Numbered from the stretch's first letter, positions 5,529-13,435 are shown. The stretch is DNA of 18,199 bases from Endomicrobium sp. (GCA_031262135.1 JAISIG010000034.1:1-18199), one strand, 5' to 3'. The notes: generated from the sequence alone by a model not told the origin. Numbers and translations are program-made.

Positions 5529-7349
5529 TTAAAACAGATTACTCAAGCACATTTGTTCAATAGGATTATTAACCCTACCTTCTTTTAGAACAAAAAAAAC
5601 ATGATCAACTATATCCTGTGCCTTCATTCTATTCCTAGCCATATCTAAATCGATATATTGCTTTTTAAAAACTTCTCCTTTATTTTTAAAAATATAATAT
5701 ATTTTAGAAATCATTTCATTAGTAAATATTAATTCCATATAATTTTTCACTTCTTTTTCATCTTTTAATTCAGCCTTTGCCGATAAGTAAAATTTTGTTG
5801 CTTTCAGAAAATCATAGTCTTCACCCTGCATTCCCCTTTTTTCTGCAACCTGTAACAAAAGATTTATTTTTTTACTAGCTCCTATGTAATCACCTAACAT
5901 AACATGACACATTGCACCAAAATATAGATTCCCAAGCCCTATATTTTCATATGGGTAATCTGAAACATCACATTTAGGCAGATAAGTTGTAATGCCTGAT
6001 TCCATTATTCTTCTAGAATAATATCCCAAACACCCTAATATATATGGACATTTATCAATTGTTATTTTACTTGGATTTGCAATAAATCCAGAAATAAATG
6101 TCCTTGTATTATCTGCTCTCAATTCTTCATCAGTAACTGTTCTTAACTCTGAAAGCCCTGGAATGATGATATGATAAGAAGGAAAATCAAAATTTGAAAC
6201 ATCTCGTATTAAAATATCATATCCATCATTTAGAATTTTTTGTATCCATTCTAACATTATTTCCTTGTTAGTCATATTCTCGACATTTTTTACTTCCTTG
6301 AATTTATAATCATATTTATTTCCAAAAATCTGATATGGATATTGAGCTAAACCAATTTTAAAACTATTTACAATATTGTCTTCTTCATCAACGCCTTTAT
6401 TTTCAAAGTCAATAATACTTCTATTAACATATTCCAAAATATCATTACCTTGAGCTGCCTCTGTGAATGTTCTTTCCATTGCAATACCAAAATCAGGATG
6501 ACACCCCATTTTTAGTCCATATCTCCCTGAATTTTTTTGTAACATTATAAGTGCTGCAACAGGATATTTTCCTCCATATGAACAATCCTTCATCATTACT
6601 TCATATCCTTCCAAAGATTTAAGTTTTTTAAACATCTCATATATATATGGATACTTTTTCATATATGATTCTGGAACATCTGGAAAACATGTTTTTTCTA
6701 TAAAAGATTTTTTTTGTACAACCCTTTCAAAAATTTCCGAAAGTCCCTGTACTATTGCCTCCTCTGATGTATTTCCTGCCGCCATTCCATTACTACCATA
6801 ATATTTTTGATATAACATCTTTGGGAGATAATTGACTTTATTTGTTTTAACATTATAAAACGGCAAACATAAATATCCATCTTCGCGATTATTCAGCATG
6901 TACTCAACCCTATTTACCTTATTAAATGCTTTTGCTTTTTCAGCTACAGAAGCATCTTGCATTCCTCTATCTTTGAAATAGAACTCAATCAAAGGATTAT
7001 TTTCCCTAACTATTTCCTCTGATGTTAATATTTTTTCATCTGGAGCGATTTCAAAATTATGCCTCAAATCTTTATTTAAGTTCATACTATTGCACAGTAA
7101 ACCATTTTGAAATCTTTCAAAAAATTCTGCATAAGCACTTGCTAATGCATACTCTTTTGTCATTCCTTTTCCATTTGTCCCTACATCTGTATTTTCAATT
7201 TCTATTCTTAATGAATATGTGTCCACACAACTTGCCTCTTGCCATTGTTCCACAATTGGAATATCAAGTTTCTTAAGAATCCTTTTCAATTTCTCAACGG
7301 TTTTTTCTGGTGTTGTTTCTTTAAAATGCATCTGTTGTTGTTTACTCAC
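5529..7349 (-). CDS. Stand-alone YcaO-domain peptide-modifying enzyme
   Basis: This 606-residue protein is close in length to E. coli YcaO (about 590). YcaO ATP-binding motifs are in order: TNGKG at 58-62, SxxxExxER at 71-79, AGNTSEEA at 191-198, ExxER at 205-209, the ERTFTEAAQ segment at 292-300 and FPSYHIIIPGLSEL at 389-402. Residues from about 440 on are helical and TPR-like as in E. coli YcaO. The C-terminus lacks the PxPxP end typical of azoline-forming cyclodehydratases. YcaO enzymes activate backbone amides with ATP, giving azolines, thioamides or amidines. No E1-like partner, TfuA or dehydrogenase is in the window. GTG is the start, with AGGAGG 8 bases upstream. Confidence 0.9.
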   Translation of the reverse strand: MSKQQQMHFKETTPEKTVEKLKRILKKLDIPIVEQWQEASCVDTYSLRIEIENTDVGTNGKGMTKEYALASAYAEFFERFQNGLLCNSMNLNKDLRHNFEIAPDEKILTSEEIVRENNPLIEFYFKDRGMQDASVAEKAKAFNKVNRVEYMLNNREDGYLCLPFYNVKTNKVNYLPKMLYQKYYGSNGMAAGNTSEEAIVQGLSEIFERVVQKKSFIEKTCFPDVPESYMKKYPYIYEMFKKLKSLEGYEVMMKDCSYGGKYPVAALIMLQKNSGRYGLKMGCHPDFGIAMERTFTEAAQGNDILEYVNRSIIDFENKGVDEEDNIVNSFKIGLAQYPYQIFGNKYDYKFKEVKNVENMTNKEIMLEWIQKILNDGYDILIRDVSNFDFPSYHIIIPGLSELRTVTDEELRADNTRTFISGFIANPSKITIDKCPYILGCLGYYSRRIMESGITTYLPKCDVSDYPYENIGLGNLYFGAMCHVMLGDYIGASKKINLLLQVAEKRGMQGEDYDFLKATKFYLSAKAELKDEKEVKNYMELIFTNEMISKIYYIFKNKGEVFKKQYIDLDMARNRMKAQDIVDHVFFVLKEGRVNNPIEQMCLSNLF

Positions 7350-8147
7350 TTTATTTTCCTCCTAAAAAAATATTTGCATAATTTAGCCAAAGCATTTCAT
7401 CAAACTATAAACAATTCTTAAATCTTTTCTATCGTATTATATTTCTATTAATAAATACTGCATTAATCAATTGTCTCAACAAAAATTAACAATAATCCTA
7501 CAGCACTCCAATAATTTTTTCAAAATAATTAACTCAATTACTACATTACAATAGGTTATTATGTTATATCATTACATAAGTCAAAAAATCCCAATTTTCT
7601 TCTTTTTCATCAGATTTTATCTTTATGTAAATTTATGTAATTTCCAGTTTGATATGCTCAACAAAACCTCTAATTCAGGAATATTACTAATCCTTTTAAA
7701 AAATGTGGATACATCAACATTTATCAATATAAAAGACTTTATAGATAAAAAACAAATATATCAACTACTAATAAGAGTACAATCAATAATAGCGTCTTTC
7801 GTTTTACCACTACCCTCTTATTTTTTGTGTTGTTATTATCATACCAACATTTAATCTTCTTTTATGTTATTCTCATTTCTTATAATATACAATATCAAAA
7901 TAATTAATTTAGATATTTTTGCAACTTTTAAACAAAATATAAATACCAATTAGTTAAATTTTATTAATTTATTTGTTACATTTTTACAATTGTTACCCTA
8001 AATATTTTCACACTTTATTCACGCTTTAGATTTTGACATATCTTCATTTTTTTGAGGTGTGATTTTAAAATCCCCTTTTTTACACTAACATCAATCATTA
8101 AAAATTCAAAAAATGGGCTGTCACTTTAGCTAATAATACGTATTGGG

Positions 8148-8230
8148 CACAAAAATAACCCCTAAAAGCTAGAGTAATGTCCTAACTTTTAGAGGTCAAT
8201 TTGAGGAAAAGGATTTTACTTTACCGTATT
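8148..8230. repeat. Repeat copy B: IS3/IS150-end-like sequence
   Basis: It shares the 17-bp core CTAACTTTTAGAGGTCA (8182-8198) and gapped flanking similarity with copy A (131-215), in the same orientation. The two copies bracket the whole RiPP region. The motif resembles IS150-group terminal repeats. No transposase remains between the arms. Confidence 0.5.
8156..8196 (-). terminator. Terminator-like hairpin after the glycine-rich protein gene
   Basis: On the minus strand ACCTCTAAAAGTT pairs with AGCTTTTAGGGGT across a 13-base loop (13 bp including two G-U pairs), followed directly by TATTTTTG. It lies about 40 bases after the stop at 8238, the expected place for an intrinsic terminator. It is built from repeat copy B. 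Confidence 0.65.
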
Positions 8231-8237
8231 TTTAATT

Positions 8238-9326
8238 TTAGTTAAGTGGTCCATAATAAACAATTACTACAGCTCCACTATTCCCTGCTTCTGCGGGTTT
8301 AGATATACTTGGCGTAACTAAAGATGTAGGTTTATCTACGTTACCTTTAATAGAACATGATCCATTTTCGCCACCGCCACCGGCTTGTTGCAATGCACTA
8401 TAAACAGTAAGATTATTGGTACAAACAGTTCCTGCTATACCACCGTAAGGGTAGCCTCCGCCACCTCCGCCAGCACCTCCACCGCCGTTTAAAGTTACCA
8501 TTCCTTCGCCGTCTTCTCCAATGCCACCAGAAGTATCGTAATTACCGCTGTGGTTTGAAGCAGAATAAGTTATGGCACTTTTTATAGGTGTTGGAAAATC
8601 AGTCTGTAAACCATTACCTTGTCCAGGTAATCCTCCAGCTCCTCCACCGCCTCCGGCGGAAAGAAGAATAGTGGATTGATTTATATTATTTTTATTTCCA
8701 TTATAGATACCAGAGGCACCTCCGCCTCCGCCTCCTTTACCACCACAATCTTCTTTATTACTAGAAGTAGGCATTGCTCCATCAGTAGCGGAACCTCCGG
8801 AACCTCCATGACCAAGTGCCCCACCCCAACCACCTGAGGCATTTGAAGAACTTATTGCTATTTTATCTCCATTCACACTATAATAATTAACCTTACCTGA
8901 ACCTCTATTTTCCGGTGTCATACCAGCTTGTCCAACTTCAATAATAACCTGTGTTGCTGTATCTAGCTTTATCCAACCATCTTGAACTCCACCAGTTCCA
9001 CCTACATTAGGATCATCTGGGCGATATGTATTAGCCATATAAATTGACTGACCACCGCCATCACCACCCCAGGCTTTTACATAATAATATCCTGGTTGTA
9101 AAATAACCTCATAAGTATTATTAATCTTATTATCACTATCATTATAATAACCACCTGCAGGATTATAAATATACATCATTCTATCATCAGGCTTAGCCAC
9201 AGATGCAGTATAAACTTGACCGGTTGTTTTATAATATGACATTGTTGGAGCTACACTTGCTCCTGCAAGAGAAACAAGAGCCAAAGCCATCAATATAAAA
9301 TTTATCACTTTTTTTCTTTTTCCCAT
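8238..9326 (-). CDS. Secreted glycine-rich surface protein with SipW-type signal
   Basis: This is a 362-residue protein. The N-terminus MGKRKK plus a hydrophobic stretch is followed by TMSYYKTTGQVYTASVAKP, the pattern of signal peptides cleaved by SipW-like ER-type signal peptidases. The rest has an entry segment (YEVILQPGYYYVKAWGGDGGG, about 73-93) and several Gly clusters up to GGGGGG, as in Gly_rich (PF12810-like) domains of surface adhesins. Two Cys, in DCGGK and GTVC, lie in the Gly-rich part, and a third lies near the end. It has no sortase motif, so retention may be through assembly with the TasA-like proteins encoded upstream. The ribosome binding site is GAGGCGATATT before ATG. Function beyond a surface/matrix role is inference. 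Confidence 0.7.
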   Translation of the reverse strand: MGKRKKVINFILMALALVSLAGASVAPTMSYYKTTGQVYTASVAKPDDRMMYIYNPAGGYYNDSDNKINNTYEVILQPGYYYVKAWGGDGGGQSIYMANTYRPDDPNVGGTGGVQDGWIKLDTATQVIIEVGQAGMTPENRGSGKVNYYSVNGDKIAISSSNASGGWGGALGHGGSGGSATDGAMPTSSNKEDCGGKGGGGGGASGIYNGNKNNINQSTILLSAGGGGGAGGLPGQGNGLQTDFPTPIKSAITYSASNHSGNYDTSGGIGEDGEGMVTLNGGGGAGGGGGGYPYGGIAGTVCTNNLTVYSALQQAGGGGENGSCSIKGNVDKPTSLVTPSISKPAEAGNSGAVVIVYYGPLN

Positions 9327-9505
9327 AATATCGCCTCACTACCTTATTTAAACCAAATTCCTACCAAATCATGTAAAATTAAATTACATTCCATATCAGA
9401 GAATTATCTATCCAAATAAATTATTTTATCATATAGGGCTTATTCAAATTTTTAAAACAATCTCCTACATACTCTTGTAAAAATTGAAAAATCAATATGA
9501 TTTTC

Positions 9506-10048
9506 TTAGTCTACTTGAGTATATTCCACATGGAATTTGACTTGATTGTAATTTTCATCAACATAATCTGCAGGAACAGTTACCGTTACAACTTTGGTTT
9601 CACCTATACCCACAGTCACTGGGTTACTTGGAGAAACCGTTGGTTCTGTTAAATCTCCGGCATCATCAAATACAATTTTAGCACTTACATTTACATGTCC
9701 ATTATTAGTAAGTTTTAGTCCATAAGACTTACTTGTATTAAATGAACTACCATTCCATGTTGTAAGAGTTGTATCTGTTTTATTTGCAGCATCTGACCAT
9801 TCGGCAGGAGTGTTAACTGCATCAATTGGTGCAAATTTTGCAACAACTACTTGATTATTTGCACTATTTACCCTCTTTGCATACCTAGAAAAGCTAGTAT
9901 ATCTAAAAAAGCTAAAAATCATTGCAAATATTAATACAAGTATGAGCAATATCTGGGGTTTATTAGATTGTATGTATTTTATTAATTTATTTTTATTTGC
10001 TTTCAAATAATCACCCCATTCTCTAAAGTAACTATCTATATTTAACAA
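9506..10048 (-). CDS. TasA/camelysin-like surface protein with long cytoplasmic N-terminus
   Basis: This 180-residue protein has an unusually long polar N-terminal region (about 35 residues), one hydrophobic segment (PQILLILVLIFAMIFSFF), then YTSFSRYAKRVNSANNQVVVAKF, which resembles the SipW-type cleavage region. The remaining ~110 residues are beta-rich (LKLTNNGHVNVSAKIVFDD, VTVGIGETKVVTVTVP) as in TasA/CalY fibre proteins, ending in TQVD. The start is TTG at 10048, the only start codon downstream of the in-frame TAG. The ribosome binding site is weak (GGAA). It likely contributes to extracellular fibres with the gene products at 11325 and 10154. Confidence 0.65.
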   Translation of the reverse strand: MLNIDSYFREWGDYLKANKNKLIKYIQSNKPQILLILVLIFAMIFSFFRYTSFSRYAKRVNSANNQVVVAKFAPIDAVNTPAEWSDAANKTDTTLTTWNGSSFNTSKSYGLKLTNNGHVNVSAKIVFDDAGDLTEPTVSPSNPVTVGIGETKVVTVTVPADYVDENYNQVKFHVEYTQVD

Positions 10049-10153
10049 TATTTTATCATTTCCAAGCTACGTAAATATAAATACTATTTTTTATCAAATT
10101 GCCTATCTTTATAGTATTCATCTCCCATTTTTGCAAATACATAACTTTAAAAA

Positions 10154-11083
10154 CTATTCTTTATCAGTTTTTTTCCTTCTAAAATATAGGATATTTGCAA
10201 TTACAACTGAAATAGCTATGAGACACATGGTAACTAAAAGAATAATCTGAGCATTATCTCCTGTTTTTACGAAATTACTAACTTGAGTAACAATGCTACT
10301 GTTGCCGGTATTACCTGTACCGTCACTACCACCTGTATTTCCAGTACCTCCGGTTCTTCCTGTTCCATCAGTTCCGCCGGATGTTACAGTGCCACCTGTT
10401 CCATCTTCACCAGAACTTTGGGGAAGATTAATTTCATCTTCTTCCATTTCCATATTTACATGAACAAGTAAGGTTCCGGAAATAGTGTCGGTACTTGTAC
10501 CAAGGTTTGTATCTCTAGTGAAATCATCACTTCCTGTAGGCACAATACTTACTTCACTTTCGGCATAAGGCCATCTCCACTCAATGTAATATCTTCTACT
10601 TCCACTATCTCGGAGGGTTCCGCTTATATTTACGCTATTCTTTAATTCATCATAGCTCTTCCATGGAACAGTAGTTTCAGATACTTCAGTTGCACCCTCA
10701 CTTAATTCACTTTCTGAATACAATCTGTATTGAATTGGAATACTGGTAAGATTATCTTTATCTGTAAATGTAATACTGTATCTTAACTCCTTATTACTAT
10801 CATCTTTAACAACGAAACCATATTTGCCAGAAGAACCCGGCTCAACTAGATTATTTGCATCATTTCCGAAAATAGTTATCACAGTTGGTGTCTCCAAAGG
10901 ACTATCTTCAGTCCAAATATCTCTTCCAGTTCGTTCATCAAATACACTTCCTAAAACATTACTAATCCCAGTTGTTTCCGCTGGAGTTTGAGGAGCTCCA
11001 AGACTTGTAATTCCACTAATATTTGCAAATATAAAAGTCATTGCTACAATTAATGGAGAAATTTTCTTGACAATTTTATTCAT
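10154..11083 (-). CDS. Sortase-anchored TasA-related surface protein
   Basis: This 309-residue protein has a classic signal peptide (residues 1-29, ending near SLGA). The middle domain contains YYIEWRWPYAESE followed by an Asp/Thr run and TNLGTSTDTI, which matches the EWRW/YWRWAF...TAIGTADTI segment of the protein at 11325-11963, showing common ancestry with the TasA-like fold. A Gly/Thr-rich linker (about 225-265, GTGGT/GTGNTGG repeats) leads to the sorting signal FVKTGD, a hydrophobic helix and RRKKTDKE. A sortase should attach it to the wall, so it could anchor fibres of the neighbouring subunits. No sortase is in the window. A strong GAGGAGGAG precedes the ATG by about 12 bases. Confidence 0.8.
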   Translation of the reverse strand: MNKIVKKISPLIVAMTFIFANISGITSLGAPQTPAETTGISNVLGSVFDERTGRDIWTEDSPLETPTVITIFGNDANNLVEPGSSGKYGFVVKDDSNKELRYSITFTDKDNLTSIPIQYRLYSESELSEGATEVSETTVPWKSYDELKNSVNISGTLRDSGSRRYYIEWRWPYAESEVSIVPTGSDDFTRDTNLGTSTDTISGTLLVHVNMEMEEDEINLPQSSGEDGTGGTVTSGGTDGTGRTGGTGNTGGSDGTGNTGNSSIVTQVSNFVKTGDNAQIILLVTMCLIAISVVIANILYFRRKKTDKE

Positions 11084-11146
11084 ATTAATTGGTCTCCTCC
11101 TCTCTTATTTATAGGTTATAAAAACCATTCTTTATTTAGTTCTATC

Positions 11147-11177
11147 ACCCCCAAAGTTTTAAAAAATCTTTGGGGGT
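11147..11177. terminator. Strong hairpin after the first TasA-like gene
   Basis: ACCCCCAAAG (11147-11156) and CTTTGGGGGT (11168-11177) form a perfect 10-bp stem with an 11-base loop, between the stop at 11325 and the start of the next gene at 11083. In the minus direction the tail (GATAGAAC) is not T-rich. It may be a partial terminator or a stabilising 3' end that keeps fibre subunit mRNA above its downstream partners. Confidence 0.55.
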
Positions 11178-11324
11178 TATTTGCTATTCTAAATATCTGT
11201 TTAATCAAACATATTTTTCTTAGTTTCCTTAAAAATACTAAATTAAAGTTTTGTTGCTAGTTTTCTTATAAAAACCATATCCTCATTTAAGAAACGTTTT
11301 TTTACAATCCATAAATCAAAATTA

Positions 11325-11963
11325 TTAATCTACTTGTGTTACATCAAATGTAAATGTTGCAAGTGGAGAAGCTATTGTATCAGCTGTTCCAATGGCAGTA
11401 TCATTATCATAATGATTTGTTGATGCGTCATTAAAAGCCCATCTCCAATATACTGTATATGTATTCTGTGAGCTGCCTACATCAAGACCAGTCACTACAC
11501 TAAGTGGAGTTGCAGCTGTTGCAAATGAAGCATAAGGTATCCAATCACTTCCATCTTCATTTGTTTTAAATTCCAAAGGAACATTATTAGTATTATTAGT
11601 TACAGCAAGTGAAGCTTTTACATCAATAGTTGTATCGCCTGTATTCTTTACTTTAATAGTAAAGGAACCCATTGTACCAGGGGCAATTTTGCCGTTTGCC
11701 ACATCTGTTTCATTATTGCCATCTGTTGTATCTTTAATAGTATTAAAAACATTTAGAGTAACTGTATTGTTCTCTGCATTAATTGATTTATCATTAATTT
11801 CAGCATCGAATTTAGCTACAGTTGCTGTAGAGGAACCACTTACAGTTTTCTTATAAAATGACCATGTTCCACGAATAAGAATAGTTCCAAGAGAAAATAA
11901 AACTAATAATAATGCTAATAAAATCGCTAATTTTTTTTGTTTGTTGTATTTTTTATTCATCAT
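11325..11963 (-). CDS. TasA/camelysin-family SipW-dependent fibre protein
   Basis: This 212-residue protein has a Lys-rich start, a hydrophobic segment (AILLALLLVLFSLGTILI) and then TWSFYKKTVSGSSTATVAKF, a textbook SipW-dependent cleavage region of TasA/CalY proteins. The mature part has typical elements: GKIAPGTMGSFTIKVKNTGDTTIDV and TVYWRWAFNDAS..TAIGTADTI, ending DVTQVD. Such proteins assemble into extracellular fibres. It is the first gene of the surface locus and has a very good ribosome binding site (GGGGAGG, 8 bases before ATGATG). The SipW-type peptidase it needs is not in the window. Confidence 0.85.
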   Translation of the reverse strand: MMNKKYNKQKKLAILLALLLVLFSLGTILIRGTWSFYKKTVSGSSTATVAKFDAEINDKSINAENNTVTLNVFNTIKDTTDGNNETDVANGKIAPGTMGSFTIKVKNTGDTTIDVKASLAVTNNTNNVPLEFKTNEDGSDWIPYASFATAATPLSVVTGLDVGSSQNTYTVYWRWAFNDASTNHYDNDTAIGTADTIASPLATFTFDVTQVD

Positions 11964-12094
11964 ATAATCGTCCTCCCCAAAATCGTTTTTTGGTTAATCG
12001 GTTATCGGGTATCTTATTTAAAGAAATATGCGTTCAGAAAAGCTTTTTGTTCGATTAATCATCTAAACATACATTTTCTTCATTTATGCTACAA

Positions 12095-12122
12095 TTTTTA
12101 CACAAAAAGAGCTGACTGTCAA
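12095..12122 (-). promoter_or_regulatory. Probable promoter of the TasA-like operon
   Basis: On the minus strand TTGACA (12117-12122) is followed after 16 bases by TAAAAA (12095-12100). The -35 is perfect, the -10 is weak. It lies about 130 bases upstream of the TasA-like start and downstream of the terminator at 12244-12281. Confidence 0.5.
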
Positions 12123-12243
12123 GACAATGGTGTGTAAATTTTGTTTTTGTTTTAATAATTTTTACTTAACTGTGAATTCGAAATAAATTTTTCATTAATT
12201 GATTTTAGATATTTTTTTCTTTTTTCACATTCATTCATCAAAA

Positions 12244-12281
12244 AAAGAGCAATTTTTCTTAAATAAGAAACTTTGCTCTTT
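12244..12281. terminator. Bidirectional intrinsic terminator
   Basis: An outer stem AAAGAGCAA / TTGCTCTTT (12244-12252 and 12273-12281) encloses an inner stem TTTCTTA / TAAGAAA. The minus-strand 3' side runs into a T-stretch, and the plus-strand side into CTATTTTTC, so it can stop transcription both ways. It separates the phosphopantetheinyl transferase unit from the fibre operon. Confidence 0.75.
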
Positions 12282-12478
12282 CTATTTTTCTTTATAAACA
12301 ATTAATTAATATTTTTCATGGCTTTAATCATATTTTCATTAAAGACATCAATCAAAACAGAAAAATAAATAGATTTATAAAAAACTTATCCTAAATACTC
12401 TTCCATCTATCATTTTTATTACCATCATAATAAAATAACAGTGTAAAACTCTATATACTTAATAATAGATTAGACATT

Positions 12479-12513
12479 ATTTAAGGTATGCCTAAACTAG
12501 ACATACCTTAAAT
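12479..12513. terminator. 12-bp-arm hairpin after the phosphopantetheinyl transferase gene
   Basis: ATTTAAGGTATG (12479-12490) is perfectly complementary to 12502-12513, with an 11-base loop. It lies 21 bases after the stop at 12534. The T-tract after it on the minus strand is poor. Its AAGGTATG arms recur in the hairpin at 13405-13435. Confidence 0.6.
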
Positions 12514-12533
12514 TATAAATACTTTTCACATTT

Positions 12534-13301
12534 TTAAAATTCTATATATTTAAACTTGCAATTTTTTCCCTCTAAATCTACATTTGCACATATTGCTATA
12601 GCTAAATCTTCAACTTTAAATTCTCTGTAATAGAATTTATCTGTCCAATCCTTAGGTTGAACTTTCAAATAGGGTGACTTAAAACAATGCTCTTTTTCTT
12701 TAAAATCAATTTCAAAAGATTGTATATCTAATGCCATACCTTGTTTCGTGGCTTTCATAAAGCTTTCTTTCAAAGTCCAAAATCTATAAAACATAGCTTT
12801 TTGCTTTTTTCTCTCACTAGGTGTCATCATAATTTCTACTTCATTTGCAGTAAAAAAACGTTTAGCCATCTTTAAATATTTTCTTTTATCTTCCTTTACT
12901 TTATCTTCAAATATAACATTAGAAGGTATAAATTCATTTAAATCCTTGTCGTCACTCTCATCTTCAGATTTTTCAGGTATATCAGGTCTAATAACCTCAA
13001 GATCACAACCTAATAATAGCTTTTTTTCATCTATTTCAGATGGTTTAGCAATAGCAACAAGAGCATATTCACCAGAATGAGAAAAATTATATACAAGTCC
13101 ATCATCATCCTTTATATGAAGAGCTTTCTTTCCCTCTTCAAATAGTCTCCAAACACCTACGCTTCTAGCCTTATCCATTATTTGTCTATGACTATCCGCT
13201 TTCTTCTTTCTAACATCAGGTAAACCCTGATAAACCTTATCATAATATGCAGCATTGGAAAATTTCTTTATACTGCCCAAAAAAACATAGACCACATTCA
13301 C
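12534..13301 (-). CDS. Sfp-type 4'-phosphopantetheinyl transferase
   Basis: This 255-residue protein carries the family motifs: NFSHSGEY at 72-79, GCDLE at 98-102 (Asp100 and Glu102 as Mg ligands), RFFTANEVE at 148-156 and FWTLKESFMKA at 174-184. It transfers phosphopantetheine from CoA to carrier-protein domains of PKS/NRPS or fatty-acid systems. An acidic insertion of about 35 residues (107-140, EKSEDESDDKD and following) between the Mg-ligand motif and the RFFTANEVE motif is unusual. No carrier protein, NRPS or PKS is in the window, so the substrate is unknown. GTG at 13301 is used as start, though its ribosome binding site is weak. It is transcribed from the promoter at 13344-13372. Confidence 0.85.
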   Translation of the reverse strand: MNVVYVFLGSIKKFSNAAYYDKVYQGLPDVRKKKADSHRQIMDKARSVGVWRLFEEGKKALHIKDDDGLVYNFSHSGEYALVAIAKPSEIDEKKLLLGCDLEVIRPDIPEKSEDESDDKDLNEFIPSNVIFEDKVKEDKRKYLKMAKRFFTANEVEIMMTPSERKKQKAMFYRFWTLKESFMKATKQGMALDIQSFEIDFKEKEHCFKSPYLKVQPKDWTDKFYYREFKVEDLAIAICANVDLEGKNCKFKYIEF

Positions 13302-13343
13302 ACCTAAATTCTATTACCTTTCCCAATAAATACCAATTCGCAT

Positions 13344-13372
13344 ATTATATTCCCCTCCTAACAAAAAATCAA
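13344..13372 (-). promoter_or_regulatory. Promoter of the phosphopantetheinyl transferase gene
   Basis: On the minus strand TTGATT (13367-13372) and TATAAT (13344-13349) are 17 bases apart, and the ATG-proximal start lies about 43 bases downstream. The spacer contains AGGAGGGG, and ATG at the -10 edge could open a 9-codon frame (MRIGIYWER). I read the promoter as more likely than a leader peptide. Confidence 0.65.
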
Positions 13373-13404
13373 GTCCAAACATTTACTGTATATTTAACCA
13401 ATAA

Positions 13405-13435
13405 TTGAAGGTATGCTAAACCAGCATACCTTCAA
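13405..13435. terminator. 12-bp-arm hairpin after the InlB-repeat protein gene
   Basis: TTGAAGGTATGC (13405-13416) is perfectly complementary to 13424-13435 around a 7-base loop, 12 bases after the stop at 13448. There is no T-tract on the minus strand. The arms share AAGGTATG with the hairpin at 12479-12513. Confidence 0.55.

Larger units (their letters stand above)
7350..8237. other. Long AT-rich gene-free stretch upstream of the YcaO operon
   Basis: About 890 bases with no convincing gene. It should contain the YcaO operon promoter. The best -10 candidate on the minus strand is TATAAT at 7436-7441, without a good -35 at 17 bases. A plus-strand frame of 97 codons (7561-7854) is hydrophobic, lacks a good ribosome binding site and looks like chance in very AT-rich DNA. 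The end nearest 8238 holds the repeat/hairpin described separately. Confidence 0.5.
11964..12533. other. Gene-free region with terminators and the fibre-operon promoter
   Basis: About 570 bases without a credible gene. It contains the hairpins at 12479-12513 and 12244-12281, the promoter at 12095-12122 and a ~130-base 5' untranslated region before the TasA-like gene. The long leader could hold a regulatory structure. I matched it to no known riboswitch. Confidence 0.5.

Noticed and set aside
7561..7854. Plus-strand open frame of 97 codons
   Set aside because: No proper ribosome binding site, composition typical of AT-rich chance frames (Ile, Phe, Tyr, Leu), no recognisable motif and opposite to all neighbours.
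11147..12513. CRISPR or other array
   Set aside because: Only isolated hairpins and no regularly spaced repeats with unique spacers were seen in the window.
13323..13352. Nine-codon leader peptide (MRIGIYWER) with AGGAGGGG upstream
   Set aside because: The ATG coincides with the -10 box of a consensus promoter with 17-base spacing. A transcript from that promoter would begin downstream of this start.
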